From an uncultured Bartonella sp. (lineage in GTDB: Bacteria > Pseudomonadota > Alphaproteobacteria > Rhizobiales > Rhizobiaceae): DNA of 64,000 bases. Under the pieces are notes generated by a model. That model had not been told where the DNA came from. It did no database searches and saw only the letters and a list, made by a program, of their open reading frames with translations. Position 1 is the first letter of the stretch, and the number at the start of each line of letters is the position of its first letter. Positions 36,481-46,480 of this stretch are shown here, piece after piece. The stretch spans positions 158,482 to 222,481 of the forward strand of contig NZ_CAMLFE010000002.1 of the NCBI RefSeq assembly GCF_946479275.1, read 5' to 3'. The translations under genes were made by a program, and so were the position numbers.

Positions 36481-37583
36481 ACGTCCCTCTTCTCGAAATC
36501 GATACGTGGATCGACAAGCATGTATGTGAGATCGGAAATAAGGCTCACAACAAGCCCGATCAACGAGAAAATATAGAGCGAGCCGAACACAACCGGATAA
36601 TCACGATTGACAATGGATGTATAGCTTAAAAGCCCCATTCCGTTTAATGAATATAGCATTTCGATAAGCAGTGAGCCGGTGAAAAATGAAGCAATGAAAG
36701 CTGCCGGAAAACTTGCAATGACAACAAGCATGGCGTTGCGGAAGACATGCCCGTAAAGAACTGCGTGTTCGCTTAAACCTTTTGCCCGTGCAGTGACCAC
36801 ATATTGCTTTCTGATTTCTTCCAGAAAACAATTTTTGGTCAGCAATGTTGTAGTGGCGAAAGCCGAAATAACCATGGCTGTGAGTGGCAAAGCAAGGTGG
36901 TGGAAATAATCCAGAATTTTACCGCCAAGCGACAATTCATCAAAATTTTCGGATGTCAAATGGCTTAATGGAAACCAGTCGAAGAATGACCCTCCGGCAA
37001 AAAGCACCATTAACAGAATACCGAACAGGAAACTCGGTATTGCATAACCGATAATAATAACGGCACTTGTCCATATATCGAATGTGGAGCCATCCTTGAC
37101 AGCCTTGCGGATACCGAGAGGAATGGAAATTGCGTAAGAAATCAACAATTGCCATAGCCCTAAAGAAATCGAAACCGGCAAGGCACCTTTGATAAGATCG
37201 ACGACAGAACGCCCTTGCGTATAGGAATCCCCGAAATCGAAACGGATATAATTCCACAACATTGTGAAATAACGTTCAAGCGGCGGTTTATCAAAACCGA
37301 ATTGCTTTTCGAGTTTTGCTATAAATTCCGGATCAAGGCCGCGTGCACCACGATATTTTGCACTCGCGTCGCTTCCTTGTAACGTTACCTCTGATGAAAG
37401 CCCGAGGTCGCCACCACCGCCGGCAACCCGCCCCATGGCATCGCCACCGGTCCCTTGCAATTGCGCAATAATATTCTCGATGGGACCACCGGGAGTAAAT
37501 TGCACAATGACAAATGTCACCGTTAAAATGCCGATCAATGTCGGTATAATCAGCAGCAAACGCCGCGCTATATAGGCCGCCAT
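36477..37583 (-). CDS. yejB: Peptide ABC transporter permease YejB
   Basis: 368 residues, DppB-type permease: N-terminal helix [20 protein letters not shown], conserved FTPGGP motif, an extended periplasmic segment (about 35-115) that is Gly-rich at its start and fits YejB, then five helices with the coupling loop [20 protein letters not shown]. It starts 167 bases after yejA; that spacer holds a small hairpin (GCTGA/TCAGC at 37702-37715) and a 12-bp palindrome GTTCAATTGAAC at 37651-37662. It overlaps yejE by four bases. Confidence 0.92.
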   Translation of the reverse strand: MAAYIARRLLLIIPTLIGILTVTFVIVQFTPGGPIENIIAQLQGTGGDAMGRVAGGGGDLGLSSEVTLQGSDASAKYRGARGLDPEFIAKLEKQFGFDKPPLERYFTMLWNYIRFDFGDSYTQGRSVVDLIKGALPVSISLGLWQLLISYAISIPLGIRKAVKDGSTFDIWTSAVIIIGYAIPSFLFGILLMVLFAGGSFFDWFPLSHLTSENFDELSLGGKILDYFHHLALPLTAMVISAFATTTLLTKNCFLEEIRKQYVVTARAKGLSEHAVLYGHVFRNAMLVVIASFPAAFIASFFTGSLLIEMLYSLNGMGLLSYTSIVNRDYPVVFGSLYIFSLIGLVVSLISDLTYMLVDPRIDFEKRDV

Positions 37584-37731
37584 ATATTTCTTTCATCCTT
37601 TTTCCGGTATGAGTTTTGTTACGCCCGCAACATGCGAATCAAACCGGTGCGTTCAATTGAACCCCTATTCTGGAACATTTATGGTAAACAAATGACAAAC
37701 GGCTGATTTTTCAGCAATTCCGGTTATGGCC

Positions 37732-37754
37732 GTTCTAGTCCACCGCAGTTCTAG
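37732..37754. repeat. Short direct repeat at the yejA stop
   Basis: GTTCTAGT occurs at 37732 and again at 37748, a 16-base period that includes the yejA stop codon. Confidence 0.5.
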
Positions 37755-39574
37755 TTTCCGTCTTTCTTCACCCACCATGAGGGAATATCAACGCCACTTG
37801 CTTCCGGTTGCGGTTCGGGAATGCCGAATTTGTCCCAATAGGCAATATTGAGATGTTCGGCATACCATTGCGGGATAACATAATAATTCCACAACAAAAC
37901 ACGGTCGAGAGCGCGGGTTGCAGCAACGAGTTCCTCACGATCTTTCGCATAGATGACACGTTCGATAAGTTTGTCGACAGCCGGATTTTTAATACCCGCA
38001 ACATTATAGCTTCCCGGCCGGTCAGCCGCTTTCGACCCCCAATATTCCAATTGTTCATTGCCGGGTGAATCGCTCTGGCCTATGACCTTGATGACAAGAT
38101 CGAAATCGAAATTCGCTTCGCGATTTTGATATTGTGATGCGTCGACCACGCGCATGGATGCATCGATTCCCAAACGTTGAAGATTGGCTATAAAAGGTGC
38201 CGTTGCACGCTCGAATGCCATATCACTCAGCATCACTTCCAATGTGAAAACTTCACCCTTTTTATTCACAAGCCGGTTCTCTTCCAGATGCCAACCGGCT
38301 TCATTCAACAAACGCATGGCTTCTGTCAGATAGCGCCTTGATGAATCGGGCTTGTCATAAACGGGATTGGAAAAGGGTGTGGTAAAGACTTCGGCCGGCA
38401 CTTCATCTTTGACCGTTTCAAGAATTTCAAGTTCCTTCCCCTGCGGCAAACCTTTTGCCGCGAGATCAAGCCCGTCAAAATAGCTTGAGATCCGATGATA
38501 ATCATTAAAAAACAACGATTTATTGAGAGACTCGAAGTCAAAAGCGAGGTTGAGTGCCTGACGCACGCGCCGGTCGGCAAATTGCGGGCGGCGGGTATTG
38601 ATAAAGAATCCTTGCATACGTCCCGAGCCATGAAAGGCGAAACTGCGCCGGATAATTTGCCCGTTTTTGACCGCAGGAAAATCATAGCTCTGGTTCCAGC
38701 GCTGGATACGGTTTTCCAAATTCCAGTCGACGAGATTACCTTTTTTGAAGGCTTCCCATGCAGCGTTCGGATCAAGAAAATAGCTATAATGCTCTTTATC
38801 AAAATTGAACCGCCCACGATTAACAGGAAGATCGGCTGCCCAATAGTTTTTAACCCTTTTCCACGTGATCGATTTTCCAGCTATAAAACTTTCAACCTCG
38901 TAAGGCCCTGACCCCAAAGGTATTTCGAGAGTTGGTGCGGTAATATCCCTTTTTTTACCCGTCTCATCGGTTCCTTCCCACCAATGTTGAGGCAGAACCG
39001 GCATCTGCCCCATCACATAAGGGAGTTCGCGATTGCCTTTTTCTTCAAACAGAAAGGTGACTTCATTTTCACCGGTTTTTTCGGCTTTTTTGACCGAATG
39101 ATAATAATTGTTGAAAAATGGCGAATTGCTTTTCAAAACATTGAAGCTCCACACCACATCCCCGGCAGTAATGGGGCGACCGTCATGCCATCGGGCTTTT
39201 TTGTTCAAGCGGAATTTTACCCACGAAAAATCGTCCGGATATTGTGCAGCTTCGGCGATAAGGGGATAGTTGACCGACGTTTCTTCGGTCGAAGGTGCCA
39301 TCAGTGTATCATATTGTTCCCCACCACCGCGGGAAGAAAAACCTGCAGCAGGTGTACCTGTAACAATATAAGGGTTGAAACTGTTGAATGTGCCGGTGCG
39401 ACTATCGTTAAAAGTGCCGCCTTTGGGCGCATTCACATTGACATAATCATAATGGGTAAAATTGGCGCCATATTTGGGTTCAACTCCAAGAGACAGGCTC
39501 GTGCGCCACTCGGGATCAGCGATAGCTATACGACTAAGGGCGAAAAAGAGACAAAAAGCCAATCCGAGTTTCAT
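37751..39574 (-). CDS. yejA: Peptide ABC transporter substrate-binding protein YejA
   Basis: A periplasmic solute-binding protein of about 607 residues (SBP_bac_5 family). ATG 39574 has GGGGA at good distance and begins the signal peptide KLGLAFCLFFALSRIAIADP; the frame extends upstream to a TTG but this is less likely. The mature protein opens with the YejA-type motif HYDYVNVNAPKGGTFN and has RWHDGRPITAGDVVWSFN near 145. It binds oligopeptides for YejBEF. It is first in the operon; the 3' end overlaps a short direct repeat. A hairpin in the spacer downstream may favour excess YejA. Confidence 0.92.
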   Translation of the reverse strand: MKLGLAFCLFFALSRIAIADPEWRTSLSLGVEPKYGANFTHYDYVNVNAPKGGTFNDSRTGTFNSFNPYIVTGTPAAGFSSRGGGEQYDTLMAPSTEETSVNYPLIAEAAQYPDDFSWVKFRLNKKARWHDGRPITAGDVVWSFNVLKSNSPFFNNYYHSVKKAEKTGENEVTFLFEEKGNRELPYVMGQMPVLPQHWWEGTDETGKKRDITAPTLEIPLGSGPYEVESFIAGKSITWKRVKNYWAADLPVNRGRFNFDKEHYSYFLDPNAAWEAFKKGNLVDWNLENRIQRWNQSYDFPAVKNGQIIRRSFAFHGSGRMQGFFINTRRPQFADRRVRQALNLAFDFESLNKSLFFNDYHRISSYFDGLDLAAKGLPQGKELEILETVKDEVPAEVFTTPFSNPVYDKPDSSRRYLTEAMRLLNEAGWHLEENRLVNKKGEVFTLEVMLSDMAFERATAPFIANLQRLGIDASMRVVDASQYQNREANFDFDLVIKVIGQSDSPGNEQLEYWGSKAADRPGSYNVAGIKNPAVDKLIERVIYAKDREELVAATRALDRVLLWNYYVIPQWYAEHLNIAYWDKFGIPEPQPEASGVDIPSWWVKKDGN

Positions 39575-39633
39575 CAAATCCCCAATCGATTTCAAGATAG
39601 CCAATAAAAAACAGATTTTATTGATTGTTATTC

Positions 39634-40179
39634 TTAAGGGGTTAAATGTGGCAATTCAACCGGCGCATCGGAAAGACTACGCAAATAAAGAATAAGATCG
39701 GCTCTGTCCTTCTCGTCTTTCACACCGTTAAAAGCCATGGCCGTTCCGGGAATATATTTACGCGGAGAAGCAAGATAGGCGTCAAGCGTTGCAAAGTCCC
39801 ATGTCTTGCCATTTTCTGCCCGCATAGCGCGCGAATAAGTATATTCGGAAACGGAAGCAAATGGCCTTCCCACTATTCCATATAAAGGTGGGCCGACACG
39901 CGCAGGGCCATTTTTTGCCGGTGTATGACATAAACCGCATTGGCCGAATACTTTGCGGCCATTTTCTATATCGGCCTGTTGAAGTCTTTCAATGAGTGAT
40001 ATTCGTTGTTTCGGCTCTGCCTTTTCGGTAACCGGTGCTTCCTCACCACTAATAGGATAAACGATTTTTGCCGGTTGCTGATGGTCATAAACAAGGTCAC
40101 TGCCGTAAACGATTAGAAAAAGAAAAACAGCCCAGAGAAGACAGGCGGCGATAAGGTCATTGACAGTGGATACCTTCAT
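39634..40179 (-). CDS. cycM: Membrane-anchored cytochrome c (CycM / c552-like)
   Basis: 181 residues. An uncleaved N-terminal helix (LIAACLLWAVFLFLIVYGSDLV) anchors a periplasmic class I cytochrome c. Heme attaches at CGLCH (residues 81-85), and the distal Met ligand is in PGTAMAFNG near residue 147. The linker from 33 to 60 is charged and proline-containing. In rhizobia CycM passes electrons from the bc1 complex to the aa3 oxidase. It is placed between yejA and kdsB, transcribed away from kdsB. No clear Shine-Dalgarno precedes the ATG; unusual nested repeats lie directly upstream. Confidence 0.88.
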   Translation of the reverse strand: MKVSTVNDLIAACLLWAVFLFLIVYGSDLVYDHQQPAKIVYPISGEEAPVTEKAEPKQRISLIERLQQADIENGRKVFGQCGLCHTPAKNGPARVGPPLYGIVGRPFASVSEYTYSRAMRAENGKTWDFATLDAYLASPRKYIPGTAMAFNGVKDEKDRADLILYLRSLSDAPVELPHLTP

Positions 40180-40193
40180 AAAAAATTCGGTCG

Positions 40194-40254
40194 CTTAAAT
40201 TTTATAGATGTTGAAAATTTAAGTCTTTTGCGTCATCAACGCAACATCTATAAA
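40194..40254. promoter_or_regulatory. Nested inverted repeats, pseudoknot-capable, between cycM and kdsB
   Basis: CTTAAATTTT (40194-40203) and AAAATTTAAG (40214-40223) form a perfect 10-bp stem. Its 10-base loop ATAGATGTTG (40204-40213) is perfectly complementary to CAACATCTAT (40242-40251). The alternative is a 13-bp stem, 40201-40213 with 40242-40254. As RNA it could form an H-type pseudoknot or two exclusive hairpins; as DNA it could be overlapping operators. Confidence 0.6.
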
Positions 40255-40297
40255 TCGGATAGAATAAACTGGGATAATAATCTTCAGGACGATGATG

Positions 40298-41038
40298 ATG
40301 GCTTTTTCTACTCTTATACTTATTCCTGCCCGCATGTCTTCAACACGACTTCCCGGAAAGCCCCTGGCCGATATTGCCGGAAAGCCGATGATTGTTCACG
40401 TTGCCGAACGCGCCAATAAGGCAAATCTCGGCAGAGTAGTTGTTGCAACCGACCATGAAGAGGTTGCCAATGCTGTCAAAGCTCACGGAATGGAAGCTGT
40501 CATGACACGTCCCGACCACCAGTCGGGTTCCGACCGTATCTATGAGGCATTAACGCTTCTTGATCCGGATAACCGTTTTGATGTCATCGTCAATGTGCAA
40601 GGTGATTTGCCAACAATTGCGCCGCATGAAATTGCCGCAGCATTGGAGCCACTTGAAAACCCTGAAACGGATATTGCCACTTTGGGCGCTGAAATTTCGG
40701 TTGAAGAGGAAAAGTTCAATCCGAATGTGGTGAAAATCGTCGGTTCGCCGATCGGAAAAACCAGATTGCGTGCCCTTTATTTTACCCGTGCCACAGCGCC
40801 TTATGGCAATGGCCCGCTTTACCACCATATCGGCCTTTATGCCTATAAGCGCAAGGCACTTCAACGTTTTGTCTCGCTACAACCTTCCTATCTTGAAAAG
40901 CGGGAAAGCCTTGAACAATTGCGCGCACTTGAAGCAGGTATGCGTATTGATGCCGAAATTATCGAAACTGTGCCTTTAGGGGTTGATACAATCGAAGATC
41001 TCGAACATGCACGCGAAATGATCAGGGCAGGAAAATGA
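40298..41038 (+). CDS. kdsB: CMP-Kdo synthetase KdsB
   Basis: 3-deoxy-manno-octulosonate cytidylyltransferase activates Kdo with CTP, making the donor used by WaaA. About 246 residues. The N-terminal nucleotide-binding loop [21 protein letters not shown], the segment [15 protein letters not shown] and NVQGDLPTI with the metal-binding Asp are all diagnostic. Three ATGs in a row (40292, 40295, 40298) are possible; AGGA at 40286 favours the third. Its stop overlaps the pheA start (ATGA). It is divergent from cycM over a spacer with striking nested repeats. Confidence 0.94.
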   Translation: MAFSTLILIPARMSSTRLPGKPLADIAGKPMIVHVAERANKANLGRVVVATDHEEVANAVKAHGMEAVMTRPDHQSGSDRIYEALTLLDPDNRFDVIVNVQGDLPTIAPHEIAAALEPLENPETDIATLGAEISVEEEKFNPNVVKIVGSPIGKTRLRALYFTRATAPYGNGPLYHHIGLYAYKRKALQRFVSLQPSYLEKRESLEQLRALEAGMRIDAEIIETVPLGVDTIEDLEHAREMIRAGK

Positions 41039-41895
41039 CAAAAACCAATAAAATAGCATTTCAAGGGGATTATGGCGCCAATTCCGACACGGCTTGCCGG
41101 AACGTATTTCCGGATATGGAGCCATTGCCCTGTACAACATTTGAAGATGCTTTACATGCGGTCGAGAGCGGAGAAGCCGACCTTGGCATGATTCCGATTG
41201 AAAATACGCTTGCCGGACGTGTTGCCGATATTCACCATTTGCTGCCGCAAACAAAACTTTTCATCATTGGCGAATATTTTTTACCGATCCATTTTGAATT
41301 GATGGTGCTGCCGGGTGTCAAACGTGAAGAGATAAAATCGGTTCATAGCCACATCCATGCACTGGGACAATGCCGCAAAATTATCCGTGACAATCATTGG
41401 CAGGCTGTCGTTTCATCCGATACAGCGGGAGCTGCCAAATTCATCAAACAGGCAGGTGACCGCACGCAGGCAGCTCTTGCACCAAAACTTGCAGCCAAAT
41501 TGTATGGATTGGACATTATTGAAGAAAATGTCGAAGATTCGGAAAATAATGTAACGCGTTTTGTTATCCTCTCGAGGGAAGAGAAACGCGCACCAAACCC
41601 CGAAAACGGCGAAAAGGTCATGACCAGTTTTCTTTTCCGTGTGCGCAACGTTCCGGCAGCGCTTTATAAAGCCATGGGAGGTTTTGCAACGAATGGCGTC
41701 AATATGACCAAGCTTGAAAGCTATCAGGTTGGCGGCACATTCAATGCGACACAATTTTTTGCCGATATTGAAGGCCACCCCGATCAGCCGATGGTTCGCC
41801 TTGCTTTGGAAGAATTGAGCTTCTTCTCGACCAAGGTCAGAATAGTCGGTGTCTATCCGGCAAGTCCCGCCCGAGAAACAAAAATCTATGGTTGA
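41035..41895 (+). CDS. pheA: Prephenate dehydratase
   Basis: A monofunctional dehydratase of 286 residues converting prephenate to phenylpyruvate in phenylalanine synthesis. The catalytic domain begins [20 protein letters not shown], with [18 protein letters not shown] (about 48-66) and the Thr-Arg-Phe active-site motif in [12 protein letters not shown] near 173. The C-terminal ACT domain, about 200-280, has [14 protein letters not shown], matching the phenylalanine feedback site (ESRP-type). No chorismate mutase domain is fused. It overlaps kdsB by four bases, an arrangement found in other Rhizobiales. Confidence 0.94.
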   Translation: MTKTNKIAFQGDYGANSDTACRNVFPDMEPLPCTTFEDALHAVESGEADLGMIPIENTLAGRVADIHHLLPQTKLFIIGEYFLPIHFELMVLPGVKREEIKSVHSHIHALGQCRKIIRDNHWQAVVSSDTAGAAKFIKQAGDRTQAALAPKLAAKLYGLDIIEENVEDSENNVTRFVILSREEKRAPNPENGEKVMTSFLFRVRNVPAALYKAMGGFATNGVNMTKLESYQVGGTFNATQFFADIEGHPDQPMVRLALEELSFFSTKVRIVGVYPASPARETKIYG

Positions 41896-42366
41896 GGTTT
41901 AACAGCTCGTCTAAAACCCAATCACAATAACCGGAATTTACGGAAAGCTGTCGAATGCTATATGTGCGCTTCGCTCATGAGTTTTCGTAAGAGTAATTAT
42001 TATATTTTAAAAACCGATAATCGTTACGGCTTTCGGTCATCACGGCTATCAAATGGCCACCCTGTGTACGCGATTAACCAGCAAAGTTTCCACATCTTCG
42101 GTTTTACACGCGCATTCTTGTCCGGAACCGAAATCCACATCTGTTGCAACAGACAATCAATGATGGACTAAAGAAGATTTAACCGGAATGATCTTATGTG
42201 CCGATTATCGGGAAAACATTCCATACCACTTCATTCGTAAATGATAAAAGCTGCCCGGCTTTAAAAACAAAAACCATAAGCAGATAGTTTGCCAAGGTCG
42301 TTCATTATTCTATGGTCCGGTACGTTTTCACAAATTGGGAAAGCGTACCGGCACTAAAATGATATC
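41896..42366. other. Spacer with a strong hairpin near nudC
   Basis: 470 bases between the convergent pheA and nudC, with no supported gene. At 42317-42324 (CCGGTACG) and 42344-42351 (CGTACCGG) lies a perfect stem that can be extended by TTTTC/GGAAA. Neither strand has a T run after it, so it is not a standard terminator; it may stabilise transcript ends. Confidence 0.45.
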
Positions 42367-43281
42367 CTAATCAACAAATTTCTTTTCGAGCCACTGCCTG
42401 ATCAAAAAATTAGCGATTGCTGCGCGGGGCGGCAAATGCAGGCCTTGTTCGTGGCGACCGGCCATCATGAGTGCTACTTCCTGACGGGTAAACCAGCGCC
42501 CGTCTTCCATCTCGTCATGACCGATCGTAATTTTGTCGTCAAGCGCTTCCGCATGACAGCCGAGCATTAATGAATGAGGAAAAGGCCACGGTTGAGAAGC
42601 TATATAGACCACCTTGCCCACCGGTATTCCCATTTCCTCGCGTGTTTCCCGACGCACCGCCATTTCAAGTGTCTCCCCCTGTTCTACGAAACCGGCAAGG
42701 CAGGAATAACGCCCCTTTTCAAAACTCGGTGTGCGAGCCAGCAGGCATTTGTCCTCAAAATGGACGAGCATGATAGCAGCCGGATCTGTCCTCGGAAAAT
42801 GTTCGGTACCGCAAGCCGTACAGATGCGCTTTGCACCGCCTGCTGCAATTCGGCTCGGTTTGCCGCAGCGTGAACAAAAGCGGTTATTTTTGTGCCACAT
42901 GAGCAATGAATAGGCTTGCGCTAAAACGCCCGATTGGGTCTGGCTAAAAAGTGCGCGGCTATAAGCTTCTCTTAACCCCACCTGATTGAATGGTGAAGGA
43001 GGCTGACCGGCAAATTCTTCAACCGGCAAAGCAATAACGGGATTTTCGTCTTCCCAGCCAAGCAGGCAGGCTTCTTCCCATTGCGGCTTGAACAGCTCTA
43101 ACGATTTTTCATCAAGATAGAGATCGGCAATCCCGTTAACATTACGATAGACGATTGAAAAACCGTTGAGCACGATAAAACGCGCATGATGGTTTCTTTG
43201 TTCGGCAACGATTGTATCCGTGCGTTTTTCAAGCTGACGGTTGATAGGGTTTCCGATAAAAGCAATTGCAGAAGATGTCAT
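42367..43281 (-). CDS. nudC: NAD(+) diphosphatase / NAD-RNA decapping hydrolase NudC
   Basis: About 304 residues. It hydrolyses NADH or removes NAD caps from RNA. A four-Cys zinc module (CSRCGKPSRI, then ICTACG) precedes the Nudix domain with box GFVEQGETLEMAVRRETREE followed by MGI. The NudC-specific SQPWPFPHSLM follows directly. ATG 43281, with GGA upstream, is preferred over the in-frame TTG 43287. It is convergent with pheA and is 18 bases after the HIT gene, so the two nucleotide hydrolases probably share a transcript. Cytosolic. Confidence 0.92.
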   Translation of the reverse strand: MTSSAIAFIGNPINRQLEKRTDTIVAEQRNHHARFIVLNGFSIVYRNVNGIADLYLDEKSLELFKPQWEEACLLGWEDENPVIALPVEEFAGQPPSPFNQVGLREAYSRALFSQTQSGVLAQAYSLLMWHKNNRFCSRCGKPSRIAAGGAKRICTACGTEHFPRTDPAAIMLVHFEDKCLLARTPSFEKGRYSCLAGFVEQGETLEMAVRRETREEMGIPVGKVVYIASQPWPFPHSLMLGCHAEALDDKITIGHDEMEDGRWFTRQEVALMMAGRHEQGLHLPPRAAIANFLIRQWLEKKFVD

Positions 43282-43313
43282 ATTCAATCCAGCCTTAATT
43301 CAATCCAGCATTA
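43282..43313. repeat. 16-bp tandem duplication between the HIT gene and nudC
   Basis: ATTCAATCCAGCCTTA (43282-43297) is followed immediately by ATTCAATCCAGCATTA, one mismatch. The duplication includes the HIT gene stop codon and reaches the nudC start region. Confidence 0.8.
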
Positions 43314-43725
43314 TTTGCAGCTTACGAATAAGCTTATGAGCTGCTTCATCGCTATAAGGTATAGGCTCTCCATATCCCCAGACCGTTTTTGGCCAATTTG
43401 TATCGCCTTCGTTGCGCGCAATAATGTGCACATGGAGTTGTCTCACGATATTTCCGATAGCGGCTGTGTTAACTTTATCGCATCCGGTGATGGCTTCAAG
43501 TGCTACGGCAACCTCGTTCATTTCGGCAACAAGGACCTGTTCATCATCAACGGAAAGATGATGTATTTCTTCCGCTCCGGCAATGCGAGGCACAACAATG
43601 AGCCACGGCCAACGTGAATCATTCATGAGCCGGACATCGGATAAGGCAAGCTCGACAATGAAAAGACTGTCTTTTTCCAAACGTGGATCAAGTTTAAATG
43701 GCTGTTGCAACGTATTTATCTCCAT
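43300..43725 (-). CDS. HIT family nucleotide hydrolase
   Basis: 141 residues with the HIT fold, probably hydrolysing dinucleoside polyphosphates or adenylated compounds. The triad region reads QLHVHIIAR (residues 96-104). His98 and the nucleophile His100 are present, but the first position of the usual HxHxH is Gln96. The extension NEGDTNWPKTVWG after it is typical of the rhizobial subgroup, so the change is probably a lineage feature. It lies upstream of nudC on the same strand. The gene name and substrate cannot be decided. Confidence 0.85.
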   Translation of the reverse strand: MEINTLQQPFKLDPRLEKDSLFIVELALSDVRLMNDSRWPWLIVVPRIAGAEEIHHLSVDDEQVLVAEMNEVAVALEAITGCDKVNTAAIGNIVRQLHVHIIARNEGDTNWPKTVWGYGEPIPYSDEAAHKLIRKLQIMLD

Positions 43726-43774
43726 GTTTTTCGTTTCACGACTTGCTTTTTTGTTTTAAATTAGCGATATGAAC

Positions 43775-43877
43775 GCTGGGAGGTTGGTGGTGGACGAGCC
43801 ACTCGCCAACCGGGTCAGGTCCGGAAGGAAGCAGCCCTAACGAGCTTCGGCACGGGTCACAGTGCCAGCCTCCCACT
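43775..43877 (+). ncRNA. ffs: Signal recognition particle 4.5S RNA
   Basis: The RNA is a long hairpin: TGGGAGG (43777-43783) pairs with CCTCCCA (43869-43875). The Ffh-binding loop region GGTCAGGTCCGGAAGGAAGC, with its GGAA tetraloop, is at 43814-43833, and GCAGCCCTAA follows. With Ffh and FtsY it targets nascent membrane proteins. Its place directly before dnaX is conserved in many bacteria. Confidence 0.95.
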
Positions 43878-44066
43878 CATTATACCAATCAAATCTTATT
43901 CAGGTCACGTCTTGTTTATTGGAAAATTCGGGCAGTGGTATTTTGAAAAATTGCCTGAACGGTCGAAAATCCCCACCTGAAATCCTATATTTAACACAAC
44001 CGGTTGACGCAGACGTCGTCAAAGTTCACATTCAGGAAAATTATATTTCAGAAACTGGAAGAACAC

Positions 44067-46046
44067 ATGGAAAGCACTGAGGCAGAGACAGGCTATCGCG
44101 TCCTCGCCCGAAAATATCGGCCACAAAATTTTTCCGACCTTATCGGTCAGGAGCCGATGGTGCGCACACTCACAAACGCATTCGATAGCGGGCGGATACC
44201 GCAAGCATGGATGTTGACAGGCGTTCGTGGCGTAGGAAAAACGACGACGGCCCGCATTCTTGCACGTGCACTCAATTATAAGACAGACACAATCGATAAA
44301 CCGACCATCCATATGGACAAGCTTGGCGAACATTGCAAAGCCATTATGGAAGGCCGGCACGTCGACGTTATCGAAATGGATGCAGCATCCCATACCGGTA
44401 TTGATGATATAAGAGAAATCATCGAACAGGTACGCTATCGTCCGGTTGCCGCACGTTTCAAAGTTTACATTATTGACGAAGTTCACATGCTTTCAACACA
44501 GGCTTTCAATGGTCTGTTAAAAACGTTGGAAGAGCCACCGCCGCATGTAAAATTTATTTTTGCAACGACAGAAATTCGTAAAGTTCCCGTTACTGTCTTG
44601 TCGCGTTGCCAACGCTATAATTTGCGGCGGGTTGATTCGAATGTTCTGGCGGCTCATTTAAGAAAAATCTCCGATCTCGAAAAGATTGAGGCCGAAGACA
44701 GTGCTCTTGTCATGATTGCTCGTGCTGGAGAAGGTTCGGTTCGTGATGCGCTTTCGATTCTTGATCAGGCCATTGCCCATGGTGGCGGCAAGGTCGATGC
44801 CGAATCTGTCCGCACGATGTTGGGGCTTGCCGACCGCACCCGTATTATCGACCTTTTTGAAATGATTATGAAAGGCGACGTTGCCGGCGCCTTGAAAGAA
44901 TTTCGCGATCAATACGACGGTGGAGCCGACCCGCTTGTCATTTTGAACGAGCTTGCCGATTTCAACCATCTTGTTACGAGACTGCGGTTTACCCCCGAAA
45001 TAGCCGATGATATTTCGCTTGTCGAAGAAGAGCGGGAACGCGGACTTGATTTTTCCAAAAAACTGTCCGTGCGCGTTCTCTCGAGCACTTGGCAAATGCT
45101 TCTTAAAGGCACTCAAGAAGTCGATTCAGCCGCAAGTCCTATTGATGCAGCAGAAATGCTTCTGATCCGGCTCACACATGCGGCTGACCTGCCAACGCTT
45201 GACGAGGCGCTGAAAGCTCTTGTCGAGGGAAAGCCTGCGATCAAACTTCCGCAAAGTTCCGATGCTAAAACAGCCACGGACGATTCAAACGGGTCGAGTG
45301 CCAATTCCGGAAAAAACATTGTCGCACAAAAATCTGCTGCAAAGAATGCATTGACGGATAATCCGGAGAGTAGTGGCAATAGTTTTCCGACGGGAGGTCA
45401 TGAAACTGCCCGTTCAGAGATTGACAATAGCGCTCGAAACAACGCCTCGACGGAACAGAAGAATTTCCAAAGCTCTTCCCCGCAAAAAGTACCAACCATG
45501 CAATTGGTGAGCACATCTTCAGCGGCGTTGGAGCCGGACGAACAGGTTTTGCAAGATCCCGAAAAAAATAACGAAACAACAGAAAAGAACAGCGAACAGG
45601 AAGTAAACAGAGTTATCCTTCATTCATTGCAGGATGTTGTCGATCTTGCCGACAAGCATAATGACATGCAATTCAAACTTCTGGTCAAAGAATTTGTGCG
45701 CCCGGTTTCATTCCGCCAAGGCCGTATCGAATTCGAACCTGCCGAAGGGATGCCGCGCTTTTTTGCCCATGACATAGCCAAAATGTTGCGCGAATGGACC
45801 GGCGAACGCTGGACTGTGACTGTCGTCAACGAAGGCGGCGGATTGACTTTGCGTGAAGAAGACGAGAAGGCCCATCAGGCACTGCTTTCGGATGCCGAAG
45901 CCGACCCCGATATTGCCAAGATTTTAAAATATTTCCCCGGTTCGAAAATTGTCGATGTGCGTGTCAACAGATCTGACGATGGTCTTGATTTGATGGACAA
46001 TGACGGTATGACGGGTGAAGATGACGAAAACGACCAAGGAGAGTAA
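44067..46046 (+). CDS. dnaX: DNA polymerase III subunit tau/gamma
   Basis: The clamp-loader ATPase, 659 residues from ATG 44067 (GGAAG upstream; the frame is open further but the extra residues are not family-like). Walker [14 protein letters not shown] begins at 52, Walker B YIIDEVH is at 134-140 and the SRC sensor is at about 179-181. The zinc cysteines of E. coli DnaX are mostly lost: where CxxxxxxxxCxxCxxC is expected, only Cys90 remains. Domain III is followed by a disordered Ser/Asn/Glu linker (about 420-515), then the tau-specific C-terminal domain. An A7 run at 45562-45568 could yield a gamma form. ybaB follows after five bases and recR lies further downstream. Confidence 0.94.
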   Translation: MESTEAETGYRVLARKYRPQNFSDLIGQEPMVRTLTNAFDSGRIPQAWMLTGVRGVGKTTTARILARALNYKTDTIDKPTIHMDKLGEHCKAIMEGRHVDVIEMDAASHTGIDDIREIIEQVRYRPVAARFKVYIIDEVHMLSTQAFNGLLKTLEEPPPHVKFIFATTEIRKVPVTVLSRCQRYNLRRVDSNVLAAHLRKISDLEKIEAEDSALVMIARAGEGSVRDALSILDQAIAHGGGKVDAESVRTMLGLADRTRIIDLFEMIMKGDVAGALKEFRDQYDGGADPLVILNELADFNHLVTRLRFTPEIADDISLVEEERERGLDFSKKLSVRVLSSTWQMLLKGTQEVDSAASPIDAAEMLLIRLTHAADLPTLDEALKALVEGKPAIKLPQSSDAKTATDDSNGSSANSGKNIVAQKSAAKNALTDNPESSGNSFPTGGHETARSEIDNSARNNASTEQKNFQSSSPQKVPTMQLVSTSSAALEPDEQVLQDPEKNNETTEKNSEQEVNRVILHSLQDVVDLADKHNDMQFKLLVKEFVRPVSFRQGRIEFEPAEGMPRFFAHDIAKMLREWTGERWTVTVVNEGGGLTLREEDEKAHQALLSDAEADPDIAKILKYFPGSKIVDVRVNRSDDGLDLMDNDGMTGEDDENDQGE

Positions 46047-46051
46047 ACCCC

Positions 46052-46375
46052 ATGCGTGACATGATGGGCATGATGAAAAAAGCCAAAGAAATGCAGGCGA
46101 AAATGCAAGCCATGCAGGATGAAATGGCAAATATTCAGGAAACAGGAACATCAGGTGGAGGTCTGGTCAGTGTGACTTTGACCGGTCAGGGAACCATTTC
46201 TGCAATCAAGATTGATCCTTCACTGGTAAAAGCTGATGAAGTTGAAATTCTTGAAGACCTGATCATGGCTGCCCATAACGAAGCCAAAGCAAAAATTGAA
46301 AACACAATGGCTGAAAAAACCAAGGAAATTACCGCCGGTCTACCGATCCCTCCCGGTTTCAAATTGCCATTCTGA
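46052..46375 (+). CDS. ybaB: YbaB/EbfC family nucleoid-associated protein
   Basis: A 107-residue DNA-binding protein with the standard YbaB layout: an N-terminal helix [20 protein letters not shown], a central beta sheet ([20 protein letters not shown]) and a C-terminal helix ending [12 protein letters not shown]. It forms dimers that bend DNA. AAGGAGAG lies before the ATG. The dnaX-ybaB-recR order is conserved; here a 530-base spacer with a terminator separates it from recR, so recR is probably transcribed on its own. Confidence 0.94.
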   Translation: MRDMMGMMKKAKEMQAKMQAMQDEMANIQETGTSGGGLVSVTLTGQGTISAIKIDPSLVKADEVEILEDLIMAAHNEAKAKIENTMAEKTKEITAGLPIPPGFKLPF

Positions 46376-46448
46376 TTTGTGTTTCCTTCTGTTAACGACC
46401 TTTGAAACCGGTAGGAAAGACAGGAAACAAAAGACATCACAACAGGCT

Positions 46449-46480
46449 CGTTGTGTGGAAGCACAACGGCTTTTGTTTTT
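46449..46480 (+). terminator. Intrinsic terminator after ybaB
   Basis: CGTTGTG (46449-46455) pairs with CACAACG (46462-46468), loop TGGAAG, followed by GCTTTTGTTTTT. It ends the dnaX-ybaB transcript. Confidence 0.8.

Noticed and set aside
44004..44066. Longer dnaX start
   Set aside because: The extra 21 residues do not resemble DnaX; ATG 44067 begins the conserved N-terminus.
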